A DNA stretch of 64,000 nucleotides, taken from the NCBI GenBank assembly GCA_000156115.1, contig DS995276.1:1844476-1908475 (forward strand), read 5' to 3'. This DNA is from Rhodobacteraceae bacterium HTCC2083. GTDB taxonomy: Bacteria; Pseudomonadota; Alphaproteobacteria; Rhodobacterales; Rhodobacteraceae. Shown piece by piece: positions 8,050 through 17,476 of the stretch. The translations under genes were made by a program, and so were the position numbers. The notes under the pieces were generated by a model. The model saw only the letters and a program-made list of their open reading frames with translations. It did not search any database and was not told where the DNA came from. Within the stretch, counting starts at the first letter, position 1, and every line of letters starts with the position of its first letter.

Positions 8050-8789
8050 ATCAATTCTGCCTTGCTGCCGATGAGGATTTCGCCACCTTGGATAACTTCC
8101 GCACGTACCGAAAAGTCGCGGTGCCCAAAGCTGTCTAGCGCAGACACAACGTCAGCGTCGGGCAAGCCCGTTTCGGGGTTGGTGTTGGTCGCAGGACATC
8201 GATCCGTGCGTTCGGTGGGGCGCAGAATGGCGTCGCCAATCTTGACGTCACGCCCCATCCATTTGAATTCTTGCCACTCGGGCAGATCATCAAGCCAGAT
8301 GTTCCCGCGCCAACGCAGTGGGGAAATTTCCATGCCTAACTGACGCTCTACTGCGCGGTGTGACGCAATATTGCACAGGGTAACGGATGGAAAATCGCTA
8401 TCTGTCATACCCCGATTGGGCACTTTGACGAAGCGCTTCGATTGCGCGCGATTACTTGGCATGATGGGGCGCACCCAATCTAGGAAAGGTGCTGGATCGC
8501 TATCAGGATCAAATGTGATGTCACCAAGATTAGGGTGGTCTAAAGTCACCAAGCCGCTGTCATCATCCAAGCGCGCGCGCATTGCCATCAATTGTGGAAC
8601 TTTGCTTACGCGATTGAAGTTGGCGCAGGGCACCCACTCTGAACCATCTGCTTTTGATTGCTCATGAGCGACGGCCCAAACGCGATCGCCAGGCATGGTT
8701 TGCCCGGCGATTAACGTTGTTGATGTGACTTCTTCGCGACCATGACTTTTGATCGGATGGCGCCAAAGGGAGGTGACGGCGCCCATCAC
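8046..8789 (-). CDS. MOSC-domain protein
   Basis: A 247-residue protein with an N-terminal MOSC beta-barrel ('GAVTSLWRHPIKSHGREE') and a C-terminal MOSC core containing 'RWRGNIWLDDLPEWQEF' and the conserved cysteine in 'RTDRCPATN'. MOSC proteins bind molybdenum cofactor or carry sulfur; examples are mARC and YiiM. No fused redox domain is present. It overlaps yidC upstream and engB downstream by ATGA, so all three are translated together although the functions differ. The substrate is unknown. Confidence 0.85.
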   Translation of the reverse strand: MMGAVTSLWRHPIKSHGREEVTSTTLIAGQTMPGDRVWAVAHEQSKADGSEWVPCANFNRVSKVPQLMAMRARLDDDSGLVTLDHPNLGDITFDPDSDPAPFLDWVRPIMPSNRAQSKRFVKVPNRGMTDSDFPSVTLCNIASHRAVERQLGMEISPLRWRGNIWLDDLPEWQEFKWMGRDVKIGDAILRPTERTDRCPATNTNPETGLPDADVVSALDSFGHRDFSVRAEVIQGGEILIGSKAELI

Positions 8790-10591
8790 TCTTCCTTGGG
8801 TTTGCGTTTAAAGCCGGCCTTGATGTTGCCAAACACATCTGGTTTCACCCCTTGGCTTCGCATAATCAAATACTGCTGCGTGAAGGTGATCGTGTTGTTG
8901 GCAATCCAGTAGACCACAAGTCCGCTCGCGAAAGTGCCGAGCATGAACATGAAGACCCAAGGCATCCAAGCGAAGATCATCGCTTGCGTTGGATCTGTGG
9001 GCGCTGGGTTCAACTTTTGCTGCATCCACATGGAAATACCCAAGAGGATCGGCAAGATACCAAGCGAGAAGATTGCAAGGATCGAACCGGGCTCTGGTGG
9101 TACAAAGCTGAGCAACCCAAAGAGGTTCAAGATGGACGAGGGATCAGGCGCGGAGAGGTCTTTGATCCAACCGATCCAAGGCGCGTGACGCAACTCGAGA
9201 GTGACGAAAATCACCTTGTAGAGCGAGAAGAAAATCGGGATCTGCACAAGGATCGGCAAACAGCCAGAGGCCGGATTGACCTTTTCCTTCTTGTACATCG
9301 CCATCATGTCTTGCTGGAGCTTCTGCTTGTCGTCGCCTGCGCTCTCTTTGATCTTTTCCATCTGTGGTTGAAGCGCTTTCATCTTCGCCATAGACACGTT
9401 GGATTTGTATGCGAGAGGGAACAGGATCAATTTGATCAAGAATGTTAGACCAATAATCGCCCAACCCATGTTGCCGATCATTGCGTTTAGATAATGGAGA
9501 ACCGCGAAAATCGGCTTGGTTAGGAAGAAGAACCAACCCCAATCAATGCTGTCGATAAAGCCTTCAACGCCGGCCGTTTCATAGTCGCGAATTGTCGCCC
9601 ACTCTTTTGCTCCAGCGAAAAGCTGCGTTGTCGCACTTGCTGTCGCGCCGGGCGCGAGCCTTTGCGTCGGAAGCACGGCTTCGGTTTGGTAGATATCGCG
9701 GCGGTCGTCGTATTTGGCTGTCGATTTGAATGCGCCGGGTGCTGGGATAAGCGTGGTCATCCAATATTGGTCTGTGAAACCGACCCAGCCCTGCTCGGCC
9801 ACTTGGGTGACTTCCGCGCGCGCGCCCTCATTGGGGTTAACGTCGAAATCTGGCATGTCGGAATAGTCGATTTCCGTCAGCTCGCCGTCAGACATCGCAA
9901 CAACGCCTTCGTGGAGGATGAAAAAATTCTTAAGGTTCTGCGGTTCGCCGTGACGCGCGAGAATGCCGTATGGGGCGAGGCTTACCGTTCCAGCGCCTGT
10001 GTTTTCGACACTTTGAGCAACAGAGAACATAAAGTTCTCATCAACAGAGATCGTGCGGGTGAATTGCAAGCCGTTGCCGTTGTCCCAGGTCAGGGTCACG
10101 GGCGCGTCGACGCTCAGATTGCCACTGCTCTGTGCGCTCCAAATCGTGTTGGGGCCGGGCACTTGTTCAAAGGCCAAACCTGCGCCGGGTGCCCATCCAT
10201 AAAGTGCATAATAAGGGCTTTTCTCGCCAACAGGTGATAAAAGATCCACGATTGGTGCGTCGTCGTCGAGCGAGACACGGTAATCCTTCAACGCGAGTTG
10301 GTCGATGCGACCGCCGAGCAACGAGATCGAGCCTTTCAGGCGCCCTGTCTCGATGGCAATACGTGGTGCATCTTGCGTAGGCTCTTCGGCTTGAGCGGCA
10401 GCCGTGTTTACGCCTGCATCCGCGTCATCACCTGCTGAAACGCTTGGTAGAACGGCGTCGCCTTCGGCACTGATCACAGCATTGGGATCTGCTGGTGTTG
10501 GTTCTGGTGGTGGGAACAGGACGAACCACACTAGAATTACGATGAAACTCAGCGCCGTCGCGAGTATCAGGTTTTTGTTTTGATCATCCAT
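8786..10591 (-). CDS. yidC: Membrane protein insertase YidC
   Basis: A 601-residue YidC/Oxa1 insertase. An N-terminal helix ('NLILATALSFIVILVWFVLF') is followed by an acidic, Ala/Pro-rich linker and the periplasmic P1 domain. The conserved insertase core begins near 'FFFLTKPIFAVLHYLN' and includes 'QMEKIKESAGDDKQKLQQDM' and 'NPASGCLPILVQIPIFF'. The start is 'MDDQNKN' at 10591; in-frame codons further upstream have no homologous look. The usual rnpA-rpmH-yidD genes are not upstream here. It heads the yidC-MOSC-engB unit. Confidence 0.95.
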   Translation of the reverse strand: MDDQNKNLILATALSFIVILVWFVLFPPPEPTPADPNAVISAEGDAVLPSVSAGDDADAGVNTAAAQAEEPTQDAPRIAIETGRLKGSISLLGGRIDQLALKDYRVSLDDDAPIVDLLSPVGEKSPYYALYGWAPGAGLAFEQVPGPNTIWSAQSSGNLSVDAPVTLTWDNGNGLQFTRTISVDENFMFSVAQSVENTGAGTVSLAPYGILARHGEPQNLKNFFILHEGVVAMSDGELTEIDYSDMPDFDVNPNEGARAEVTQVAEQGWVGFTDQYWMTTLIPAPGAFKSTAKYDDRRDIYQTEAVLPTQRLAPGATASATTQLFAGAKEWATIRDYETAGVEGFIDSIDWGWFFFLTKPIFAVLHYLNAMIGNMGWAIIGLTFLIKLILFPLAYKSNVSMAKMKALQPQMEKIKESAGDDKQKLQQDMMAMYKKEKVNPASGCLPILVQIPIFFSLYKVIFVTLELRHAPWIGWIKDLSAPDPSSILNLFGLLSFVPPEPGSILAIFSLGILPILLGISMWMQQKLNPAPTDPTQAMIFAWMPWVFMFMLGTFASGLVVYWIANNTITFTQQYLIMRSQGVKPDVFGNIKAGFKRKPKEE

Positions 10592-10715
10592 GAAACAGGG
10601 CCGCCTCGAGTAAATCGCGTTAAGACTGCGTTCAACGATGTGTGCCGCCAAAGGTCAAGTGGATTCGCCTGATATCCTGCGTATGTGTGGCGTTCAGCCG
10701 TGCCAGATTTGCCCT

Positions 10716-12248
10716 TTAGCTGGTTTTACTCCCAATTTGTGGCGTGCTGACGTGTTTGGATTGAAAGTTCACGATCCAGTCTTCTGTTTGCTCGAACGGC
10801 ATAGGTTTCGCGATGCCAAAGCCCTGCACATAGCGACACCCGAGTTGCGCGAGAATGGATTGCTCGCCCAAAGTTTCGACACCTTCGGCAAGGCAGGTCA
10901 GATCCAAGCGCTCTGCCATCATCAAAATCGTTGCCACCATCTTTTGCTGCTCCGCATCAAAATCTGCTTTTGCCACGAAAGAACGATCAATTTTCAAGCG
11001 GTGCACGGGCAAACGGCGCAGCGTGGAAATGGAGGAATGGCCCGTGCCAAAATCATCTAGGTCGATCTTGCAGCCGAGCTCTGACAATCGCGTGACATTG
11101 CGCACAATCATATCGTCAGCTTCGCCCGCAATGACACTTTCAAGAACCTCTATGCACAAGCGATTAGCCTCGATCCCGAAGCGATCCAAATCCCAGGCTA
11201 TTTTTTCAAAAAGGCGAGGGTTAGCGAGATCACTCTCGGAAAAATTGACGCCAACGGTGTCGATGTTCAGGCCGCGCTCGTCCCATTTCTTGAGACTGGT
11301 CAGACTTTGCGTGAGAATGCTGTTAGTCAATCGCTCCATCTGGCCCGCGTTTTCCAAAGCGGGCAGAATCGTTGCGGGAGAAAGCCAGTTTCCCGCATTG
11401 TCACGCCAACGTGCCAATGCCTCAAACCCACTGATATGGCCAGTGTCTGTTGAAATTTGCGGTTGGAACCAAGCAAATAGATTTGTGTCGATGTCACCGT
11501 TTAGATCGGCCAAGTTGGGGGATGCTTTTTGTGGCGGTTTGCGCCGCGTCGTTGAATCAAATGCGCGTACTGAGTCTGGTCCGTTCAAAAATGCCTCTGC
11601 AAGTGCACTGTGGCTTTGCGTCAATAAAGTATGGGCACTTTTGAAAGGCTTTTGCGCAAGCGTGAAGCCGGTGCAGCTTGTCAAATAGAAGCGATCATCT
11701 TCAAAAAACAATGGGTCGTCCAATACTGCCTGAAAGCGGTCCGCCTGTTTGATCGCCACTTCAAGCGTCAGGTTTTTGCCTGGCGTAATCGCGATCGTCC
11801 AATGCAAAGGACCGCTTTGAAATACGACGTCCTTGCTGCGCAGGCAGTTGGCATAGCGAAGTTGCAAGCGATTTTGAATCTCGTGAAGCTGCGCGGATCC
11901 AAGTCGGCGTGCGACATCCTTAGCGTCATCAATCTCGATACAGAACAGCGCAAACTGTTCATCCGACCTCGCGGAAAAAAGCATGTCATTTATACAAGTT
12001 TCAAGCTGTTCCTGTGCAGCTGTAAGCCCGTCTGCCTGACCTGTTTCCGCTTGTTGCGCGTGTGGCTTGAACCCGCAGTAGAACGCAAAGAAAATTGGTG
12101 TAGTCAGCGCAAATATGATCAATCCCGTTTCCCCAAGCGCCCAATAAACAAGGAGACAAATGGTCGGTAAAGCTGCGAAGTAAAACGAACGGCGTAGCGT
12201 GTTTGGCAATCGTTTTGAAACGGGAAGTGTCAGATCTGAAACGGGCAT
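10716..12248 (-). CDS. EAL-domain cyclic di-GMP phosphodiesterase with degenerate GGDEF region
   Basis: A roughly 510-residue protein with two N-terminal membrane helices (about residues 20-60), a GGDEF-like middle without the GGDEF motif, and a C-terminal EAL domain. EAL residues are intact: 'GFEALARW', 'NFSESDL', 'EVLES', 'DLDDFGTGHSS', 'KIDRSFV', 'EGVET' and 'QGFGIAKPM', so phosphodiesterase activity is expected. The start at 12248 has AGGA six bases upstream; an in-frame ATG at 12296 lacks a ribosome site. It is divergent from gshA. The signal sensed by the N-terminus is unknown. Confidence 0.87.
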   Translation of the reverse strand: MPVSDLTLPVSKRLPNTLRRSFYFAALPTICLLVYWALGETGLIIFALTTPIFFAFYCGFKPHAQQAETGQADGLTAAQEQLETCINDMLFSARSDEQFALFCIEIDDAKDVARRLGSAQLHEIQNRLQLRYANCLRSKDVVFQSGPLHWTIAITPGKNLTLEVAIKQADRFQAVLDDPLFFEDDRFYLTSCTGFTLAQKPFKSAHTLLTQSHSALAEAFLNGPDSVRAFDSTTRRKPPQKASPNLADLNGDIDTNLFAWFQPQISTDTGHISGFEALARWRDNAGNWLSPATILPALENAGQMERLTNSILTQSLTSLKKWDERGLNIDTVGVNFSESDLANPRLFEKIAWDLDRFGIEANRLCIEVLESVIAGEADDMIVRNVTRLSELGCKIDLDDFGTGHSSISTLRRLPVHRLKIDRSFVAKADFDAEQQKMVATILMMAERLDLTCLAEGVETLGEQSILAQLGCRYVQGFGIAKPMPFEQTEDWIVNFQSKHVSTPQIGSKTS

Positions 12249-12269
12249 GTGTCGTCCTAAAGTGAGAAG

Positions 12270-12292
12270 CGGTCTCGCGAAGTATGAGACCG
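12270..12292. promoter_or_regulatory. Inverted repeat upstream of the EAL gene
   Basis: CGGTCTC (12270-12276) and GAGACCG (12286-12292) form perfect 7-bp arms around nine bases, 22 bases upstream of the preferred EAL start and inside the divergent gap with gshA. It could be an operator or a leader hairpin. The rest of the gap (12293-12504) shows no other clear element. Confidence 0.45.
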
Positions 12293-12504
12293 TCATTGCA
12301 AGTCAGGCGCGATATTTCGTTAACACGTGCAGCGATTCAATTTTGCATTTTCGACAGTTTCTAACGAGATCTGCGAAACCTGTGCGCAGGCTGGGGTGTT
12401 CATTACAGTTTTGTGCAAATTCGCAGGGTCTCCCTGCATTGACACCCTCATGAAATCCGCTCAAGGCTGGACGTGAAGCAACCCATTCCGAAAGGCGCGA
12501 GCCC

Positions 12505-13875
12505 ATGTCTATTCCACAAACTGGCGGTGGTTCGATTGAACGCCATGAGCAATTGGCCGAACATCTCGCCGAAGGCTGCCGGCCCAAATCAAAGTGGCGT
12601 ATTGGCACGGAGCATGAAAAATTTGGCTATCTAACGGACACACATGCACCACTTCCGTTTGAAGGCGAACGCTCCATCGTTGCGGTTCTTGAAGGTCTTC
12701 GCGATCGCCATGGCTGGGTGGAGGTGCGCGAAGGCGGGCATTTGATTGGGCTTGAGAAAGACGGCGCGAATGTCTCTCTGGAACCGGGCGGCGCATTGGA
12801 ATTGTCAGGTGCACCTTTGGAAACCATCCACGAGACATGCGATGAGGTGAACCAGCACTTGCGCGAAGTGCGCGAGATTTCTGACGAGATTGGTGTTGGT
12901 TTCATCGGTCTCGGTGCGGCCCCTGAGTGGAATCATGAAGAGATGCCTTTGATGCCCAAAGGGCGCTACAAGCTGATGAATAATTACATGGAAGAAGTCG
13001 GCACCATGGGCACCGCTATGATGCGCCGCACATGTACTGTTCAGGTGAACCTCGACTTTGGGTCAGAGGCCGATATGGTTCAAAAGATGCGCGTGGCTTT
13101 GGCGTTACAGCCTGTCGCGACCGCGCTTTTCGCTAATTCGCCGTTTTTTGAAGGCAAGATCAACAATCACAAAAGCTGGCGTGGCAATATCTGGCGCAAT
13201 CTTGATGAAGCGCGTACGGGCATGTTGCCTTTTGTCTTTGACGAAGGGTTCGGTTTCGAGGCTTGGGTGCAATATGTGCTCGATGTGCCGATGTATTTTG
13301 TCTACCGCGATGGTAAATATATCAATGCTTTGGGCATGTCGTTTCGTGATTTCATGAAGGGCGAATTGCCCGCGCTACCCGGCGAAATGCCTTCCATGAG
13401 CGATTGGGCGGATCACCTCACCACGGTCTTTCCAGAGGCACGTGTTAAGAAATTCATTGAAATGCGCGGCGCGGATGGTGGGCCTTGGCGCCGTCTTTGT
13501 GCGTTGCCTGCGTTCTGGGTGGGGTTGACCTATGATCAAACATCGCTCGATGCGGCTTGGGATTTGGTCAAAGGTTGGGATGCAGAAACGCGTGATGCTT
13601 TGCGGGTCGCAGCGTCCGTGGATGGTTTGCAAGCGCAGGTCAACGGCATCAGTATGCATGAGCTTGCGCGCGAAGTTGTTGCGATCTCTGAGGCTGGATT
13701 GAAAGCGCGCGCACGTCCGGGCGCGGGTGGCATGGTGCCCGATGAGACACATTTCTTGAATGCTTTGCATGAAAGCTTGGAAAGCGGGCAGGTGCCTGCG
13801 GATGAGCTCTTGGAAAAGTATCACGGGGAATGGGGGGGCGATCTGAGCAAGATTTATGCGGATTATAGCTACTGA
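12505..13875 (+). CDS. gshA: Glutamate-cysteine ligase, alphaproteobacterial/plant type
   Basis: A 456-residue ligase for the first step of glutathione synthesis. It has the type-3 GCL opening 'WRIGTEHEKFGY', then 'GGALELSGAPLETIHETC', 'MMRRTCTVQVNLDFGSE' and 'EMRGADGGPWRRLCALPAFW'. Length matches proteobacterial homologues of plant GSH1. The ATG follows GGCGCGAGCCC with a modest ribosome site. It is a single-gene unit ended by a hairpin at 13898. Glutathione is used by the GST encoded at 59 kb. Confidence 0.93.
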   Translation: MSIPQTGGGSIERHEQLAEHLAEGCRPKSKWRIGTEHEKFGYLTDTHAPLPFEGERSIVAVLEGLRDRHGWVEVREGGHLIGLEKDGANVSLEPGGALELSGAPLETIHETCDEVNQHLREVREISDEIGVGFIGLGAAPEWNHEEMPLMPKGRYKLMNNYMEEVGTMGTAMMRRTCTVQVNLDFGSEADMVQKMRVALALQPVATALFANSPFFEGKINNHKSWRGNIWRNLDEARTGMLPFVFDEGFGFEAWVQYVLDVPMYFVYRDGKYINALGMSFRDFMKGELPALPGEMPSMSDWADHLTTVFPEARVKKFIEMRGADGGPWRRLCALPAFWVGLTYDQTSLDAAWDLVKGWDAETRDALRVAASVDGLQAQVNGISMHELAREVVAISEAGLKARARPGAGGMVPDETHFLNALHESLESGQVPADELLEKYHGEWGGDLSKIYADYSY

Positions 13876-13897
13876 ACGTATTGAGCGTGTTGCGCAC

Positions 13898-13917
13898 GCG
13901 CTTGTTTGAGCGCTTTT
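13898..13917 (+). terminator. Probable terminator after gshA
   Basis: GCGCT and AGCGC pair over a 6-base loop and TTTT follows. It lies between the convergent gshA and MFS genes. Confidence 0.6.
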
Positions 13918-13944
13918 ACCTTTGGCGGGAGTTTAAGGGTAAGA

Positions 13945-15084
13945 TTAATGTCGGGGCCGCTTTGCATAAAGCCAGTAGCTGATCCCCATCCCAAGCGCGA
14001 TTGCGACGAGGGCGTGTTGCACTTCTGGTGACAGGATTGTGAGAAGAAAGCCTGTGGCGAGTGGGCCGCAGGCGGCCCCCAAATCGCGCCATGCTTGCAT
14101 ACGTGCGAGCGGGCCGATCACATCGTCTGCTTCGCTTGTGGATTGCGCGATCACAGCTGGGCCGAGGGACGCGAGAGCCCCGCGAAATATGAGCATGATC
14201 ATCGCGCCAAGCACGGTCCAGCCGATGGCTACAAAGATAAATCCAAGCATTGTGAGGGTTGCGGCACCTATGAAAACCTTGCTCGCCCCGAGCTTGTCAG
14301 CGATCCAGCCAAATAAAGGGGCTGCAATGGCTTCACCAAAGTGGCGCATGGCAAGGAGCGCGCTGCCGCTCATCACTGCGTTGGCAACAGAGGTTTCGCG
14401 CGCGAAAATGAGGGTGATTGTGATGGCGAACACGCCGTCGACACCGTAGCCTTGGAGGAAGAACAGGATGTCGATGGGCTTAGGTCGTCGGAGCGCGCTC
14501 GAGGATTTGGGTTTTGGTTTGGCTGTCGCGTCATGCGGGAGTCTGAGTGCGAGGGGCAGCGCAAGCGCGGTTAAAATTGCGATCAGCATAAAAGCCATGT
14601 TCGGACCGACTCGCCCCACAAGCCACGCGCCTGCCAGCAGCGCGAGGATTGGGCCAGAGCGTTGGATCGCTTGGCTGATACCGATGCGTGTGCCTGCGCT
14701 TTTACGACTGGTGACTGCGTAGGATAGTGTTGCGAGGACCAGAATGCCGTAGGTCAGGCCCCATAGAATGCGCGCAAACAGGATGACCGCGGGCCCTTGT
14801 CCGAAGCCATAGATCGCTGTGGAGACGGTCGCCGTGATCGCGGCGATTATGCACATTTTACGCAGACCCAGTAAGACTGTGATCCGTGCAATAGCGCCAT
14901 AAGCAAACACTCGTACAAAGCGATTGGCGGACAGCATCACGCCAACCCAAGGCAATGTTAGGCCAAAATCAGCCGCGTAAACCGGTAAAACCGCATAAAG
15001 CAAGGCATCCCCAAGCAAGGCCAATGACATAATCGCAGAGGACGCAATGATGTTGGACCAATTGCTGTCTTTATGGGGTGCCAA
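13945..15084 (-). CDS. MFS transporter
   Basis: A 379-residue membrane protein with about twelve hydrophobic segments and a major-facilitator look: the motif-A-like loop 'GWIADKLGASKVFIG' and 'GISQAIQRSGPILALLAGA'. The substrate is unknown. It follows plsY after five bases, so it is probably the last gene of the pyrB-plsY transcript. Its slightly short length is within the family's range. Confidence 0.85.
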   Translation of the reverse strand: MAPHKDSNWSNIIASSAIMSLALLGDALLYAVLPVYAADFGLTLPWVGVMLSANRFVRVFAYGAIARITVLLGLRKMCIIAAITATVSTAIYGFGQGPAVILFARILWGLTYGILVLATLSYAVTSRKSAGTRIGISQAIQRSGPILALLAGAWLVGRVGPNMAFMLIAILTALALPLALRLPHDATAKPKPKSSSALRRPKPIDILFFLQGYGVDGVFAITITLIFARETSVANAVMSGSALLAMRHFGEAIAAPLFGWIADKLGASKVFIGAATLTMLGFIFVAIGWTVLGAMIMLIFRGALASLGPAVIAQSTSEADDVIGPLARMQAWRDLGAACGPLATGFLLTILSPEVQHALVAIALGMGISYWLYAKRPRH

Positions 15085-15089
15085 CTGGC

Positions 15090-15692
15090 CTATGCGCCAA
15101 TCTTGGGCTCAGTGCCAGCGCGCAAGCGTGTGATGTTGGATCTGTGGCGCCAGAAGATAAGGGTTGTAAGGATAACGCCCATCACAAAGCCTTCGGAGTA
15201 GCCAAGAAGTGTCATCCAGAATGTTGATGTGCCAGCCGCTGCAAGCGCCGCGAGAGAAGAGATGCGTTTCAAGGCGGCGATGGCCACCCATGCCGCGCAG
15301 CACGCTGTGCCAACTGGCAAGCTGAGTGCGAGCAAGAGACCGAGGAAGGTTGCAACACCTTTGCCGCCGTTGAATTTCAGCCAGATCGGATAGCAATGTC
15401 CGATGAGCGCCATCAAGCCTGCGACTTGCGCTGCGTCTTCCCCTGCCACTGCGCGGGCGATAAGCGCGGCAATGGCACCTTTCGCTCCGTCAAGAACGAG
15501 AGTTGCAAAGGCTGCTGGCTTTGAACCTGTGCGCAGCACATTGGTAGCGCCAATGTTGCCGGACCCGATATCACGCAAATTTCCAAGGCCCATGAGACGC
15601 GAAATCAAAACGCCGAAAGGAACAGAGCCAAAGAGATAGCCAAGGACGGCCCAGATAAGCAGCGCGAGCACGCTTGTTTCGATGATTGGCAT
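15090..15692 (-). CDS. plsY: Glycerol-3-phosphate acyltransferase PlsY
   Basis: A 200-residue inner-membrane enzyme that moves an acyl group from acyl-phosphate to glycerol-3-phosphate. PlsY motifs are visible: 'GYLFGSVPFGVLISRL', 'DIGSGNIGATNVLRTGSK' and 'GHCYPIWLKFNGGKGVAT'. About five membrane helices are expected. Its ATG follows the dihydroorotase-homologue stop immediately, so the two are cotranscribed. Confidence 0.94.
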   Translation of the reverse strand: MPIIETSVLALLIWAVLGYLFGSVPFGVLISRLMGLGNLRDIGSGNIGATNVLRTGSKPAAFATLVLDGAKGAIAALIARAVAGEDAAQVAGLMALIGHCYPIWLKFNGGKGVATFLGLLLALSLPVGTACCAAWVAIAALKRISSLAALAAAGTSTFWMTLLGYSEGFVMGVILTTLIFWRHRSNITRLRAGTEPKIGA

Positions 15693-16952
15693 TTAGTTTC
15701 TCTCAAAAACCGGGCGACCCGCCACGTAGGTTGCGTGGACCTTACCCTGCATACGCGCGCCGTCAAACGGGGTGTTCTTGGATTTGCTTTGCAGCTTGAA
15801 GCGATCCATGATGAAGGGCGCGTCTGGATCAAAAAGAACCAAGTCTGCGGGCGCGCCAACCGCGAGACGTCCAGCATCAAGGCCAAGACGTTTCGCAGGG
15901 GCTAGACTCAGCGCGCGCCAGAGCGTCGGTAGGTCCATATAATCGTTGTGGATCAAACGCATGGCAGCAGGCAAAAGCGTTTCCATCGCGACCGCGCCAG
16001 AGGCGGCCTCTTCAAAAGGTAGGCGCTTGCTTTCCTCATCTTGCGGCGTGTGCATTGAAGAGATGAGATCGATGGTGCCGTTTGCGAGCGCGTTAATCAC
16101 GGCGAGGCGGTCGCTTTCCGATCTGAGCGGCGGTTTGACCTTAAAGAAGGTACGATAATCTGCGACATCAAGCTCGTTCAGTGTGAGGTGATGGATAGAC
16201 ACACCCGCGGTGATGTCGAGGCCGTTGGCCTTTGCGCGCTCTAGTGCAGGCAAAGCGCGTGCGGTAGTGATTTGATCCACGTGATAGCGCACGCCTGTCA
16301 TTTCGATCAGTGCGATGTCGCGATCGAGCCCCATGCGTTCGGCCATTGCAGACACTGCAGGCAAACCGCGCAGGGAGGCGAATTTGCCCGAAGTGACAGC
16401 CGCGCCCTTGCTGAGATTGGGTTCTTGAACATGCGCGATGACTAAAGCGCCAAGACTGCGCGCATATGTAAGTGCTCGGCTGTAGACTTTGGTGTCGCTG
16501 ACCACATGATCACAATCGGTGAATGCGACAGCGCCTGCGTCCTGCAAAAAGCCGATCTCGGTCATCTCACGCCCTTCGCGCCCTTTGGTGAGGGCCGCCA
16601 TGACAAGGACGTTAACGGGCGTTGCTTCATTCGCGCGGCGGCGCACGAATTCGAGCACTTCGGGACTATCAATTGCTGGTGCCGTGTCAGGTCGCGTCAC
16701 CATCGTCGTCACGCCACCCGCCGCCGCCGCAAGGCCCGCACTGCGGTAGCTTTCCTTATGACGTTCGCCCGGTTCGCAAACCTTCACGCCAATGTCGATA
16801 ATCCCAGGCGCAAGGCACTTGCCAGCGCAATCTATTACCTCTGCGTCCGCGGTCGGCTCTGCAATTTTGCCGTCAACGACACCAAGGTCGCCAATATCAT
16901 CTGTGCCTGTCTCAGGATTGATCAGGCGGGCGTTGGTGAACCGAATGTTCAT
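15693..16952 (-). CDS. pyrC: Dihydroorotase homologue lacking metal ligands (PyrC'-like)
   Basis: A 419-residue class-I dihydroorotase-like protein. The family pattern D-x-HxH-x-REPG reads 'DIGVKVCEPG' here: residues 55 and 57, normally His, are Gly and Lys. The later 'TDHAPH' reads 'SSMHTPQ', with Met300 in place of the Asp. 'IHHLTLNELDVADYRTFFKV' and 'FEEAASGAVAMET' are kept, so the fold is intact but metal catalysis is unlikely. In Pseudomonas such a PyrC' binds PyrB and supports aspartate carbamoyltransferase assembly. Here it is in the pyrB transcript. A catalytic dihydroorotase should be encoded elsewhere. Its start overlaps the upstream gene by ATGA. Confidence 0.88.
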   Translation of the reverse strand: MNIRFTNARLINPETGTDDIGDLGVVDGKIAEPTADAEVIDCAGKCLAPGIIDIGVKVCEPGERHKESYRSAGLAAAAGGVTTMVTRPDTAPAIDSPEVLEFVRRRANEATPVNVLVMAALTKGREGREMTEIGFLQDAGAVAFTDCDHVVSDTKVYSRALTYARSLGALVIAHVQEPNLSKGAAVTSGKFASLRGLPAVSAMAERMGLDRDIALIEMTGVRYHVDQITTARALPALERAKANGLDITAGVSIHHLTLNELDVADYRTFFKVKPPLRSESDRLAVINALANGTIDLISSMHTPQDEESKRLPFEEAASGAVAMETLLPAAMRLIHNDYMDLPTLWRALSLAPAKRLGLDAGRLAVGAPADLVLFDPDAPFIMDRFKLQSKSKNTPFDGARMQGKVHATYVAGRPVFERN

Positions 16953-17475
16953 GAAAGATCTTTCTGAATTTTGCGCATGAGTTTATGGATGCGATGCCCA
17001 TCTTCTATGCGTTTGAACCCGTGTCTCGCGCCTTGGAAAAAGGCGCTTTTAAGCGGGCCGACTTTGAGTGTGATCGTCATGTCCGCATCTATGTCACGGT
17101 CGATCAATAACTTGCCTTTGCTCGGATGGTCCGTCGCAATGAAAGTGCGTTTTTTGGTCAGCGTGTAGTGGGTCTTAGAGCGCGGGTAGGCGTCCCAGAG
17201 GATGTGGCCGAAAACGCTGTAACAGCCGAAAAAAAAGAATGACAGACCAAAGGGCGGGAAAATTTTTGGAAGGAAGCCACTGAAGCCTGTGCGCCCAAAC
17301 TCACTCACGATGTTCATCGCCATTGTCATCCAGAAAACCCAATGACGAAAAGCCCCATAAGAGTGCTCATGATATTTATGTTTTGAAAGGACAGGCCAGC
17401 ATCTGGCCGTCCTTGCCGCAGGATTGTTTTACTGCCGTTCAATATGTCGTCCCAACCGTCGGTTTGCGTGCTCAT
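16949..17475 (-). pseudogene. Frameshifted PH-like membrane protein of the pyrB-pyrC interval
   Basis: Two reading frames make one protein. The first (17475-17326, 49 residues) runs 'MSTQTDGWDDILNGSKTILR' to 'LMGLFVIGFSG'. The second (17329-16949) continues 'MTMAMNIVSEFG', passes a hydrophobic hairpin and ends 'HKLMRKIQKDLS'. Adding one base in the T-run at 17334-17337 joins them as 'GLFVIGFFWMTMAMN', matching the single protein, often mislabelled as an aspartate carbamoyltransferase subunit, found here in Rhodobacterales. The first stop overlaps the second ATG (ATGA), so coupled translation is possible. It could be a true mutation or a homopolymer sequencing error. Confidence 0.75.
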
Positions 17476-17476
17476 C

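Noticed and set aside
10592-10715. Missing rnpA or yidD upstream of yidC
   Set aside because: The 124-base gap has no matching frame or RNA; the EAL gene follows instead, so these genes are simply elsewhere.
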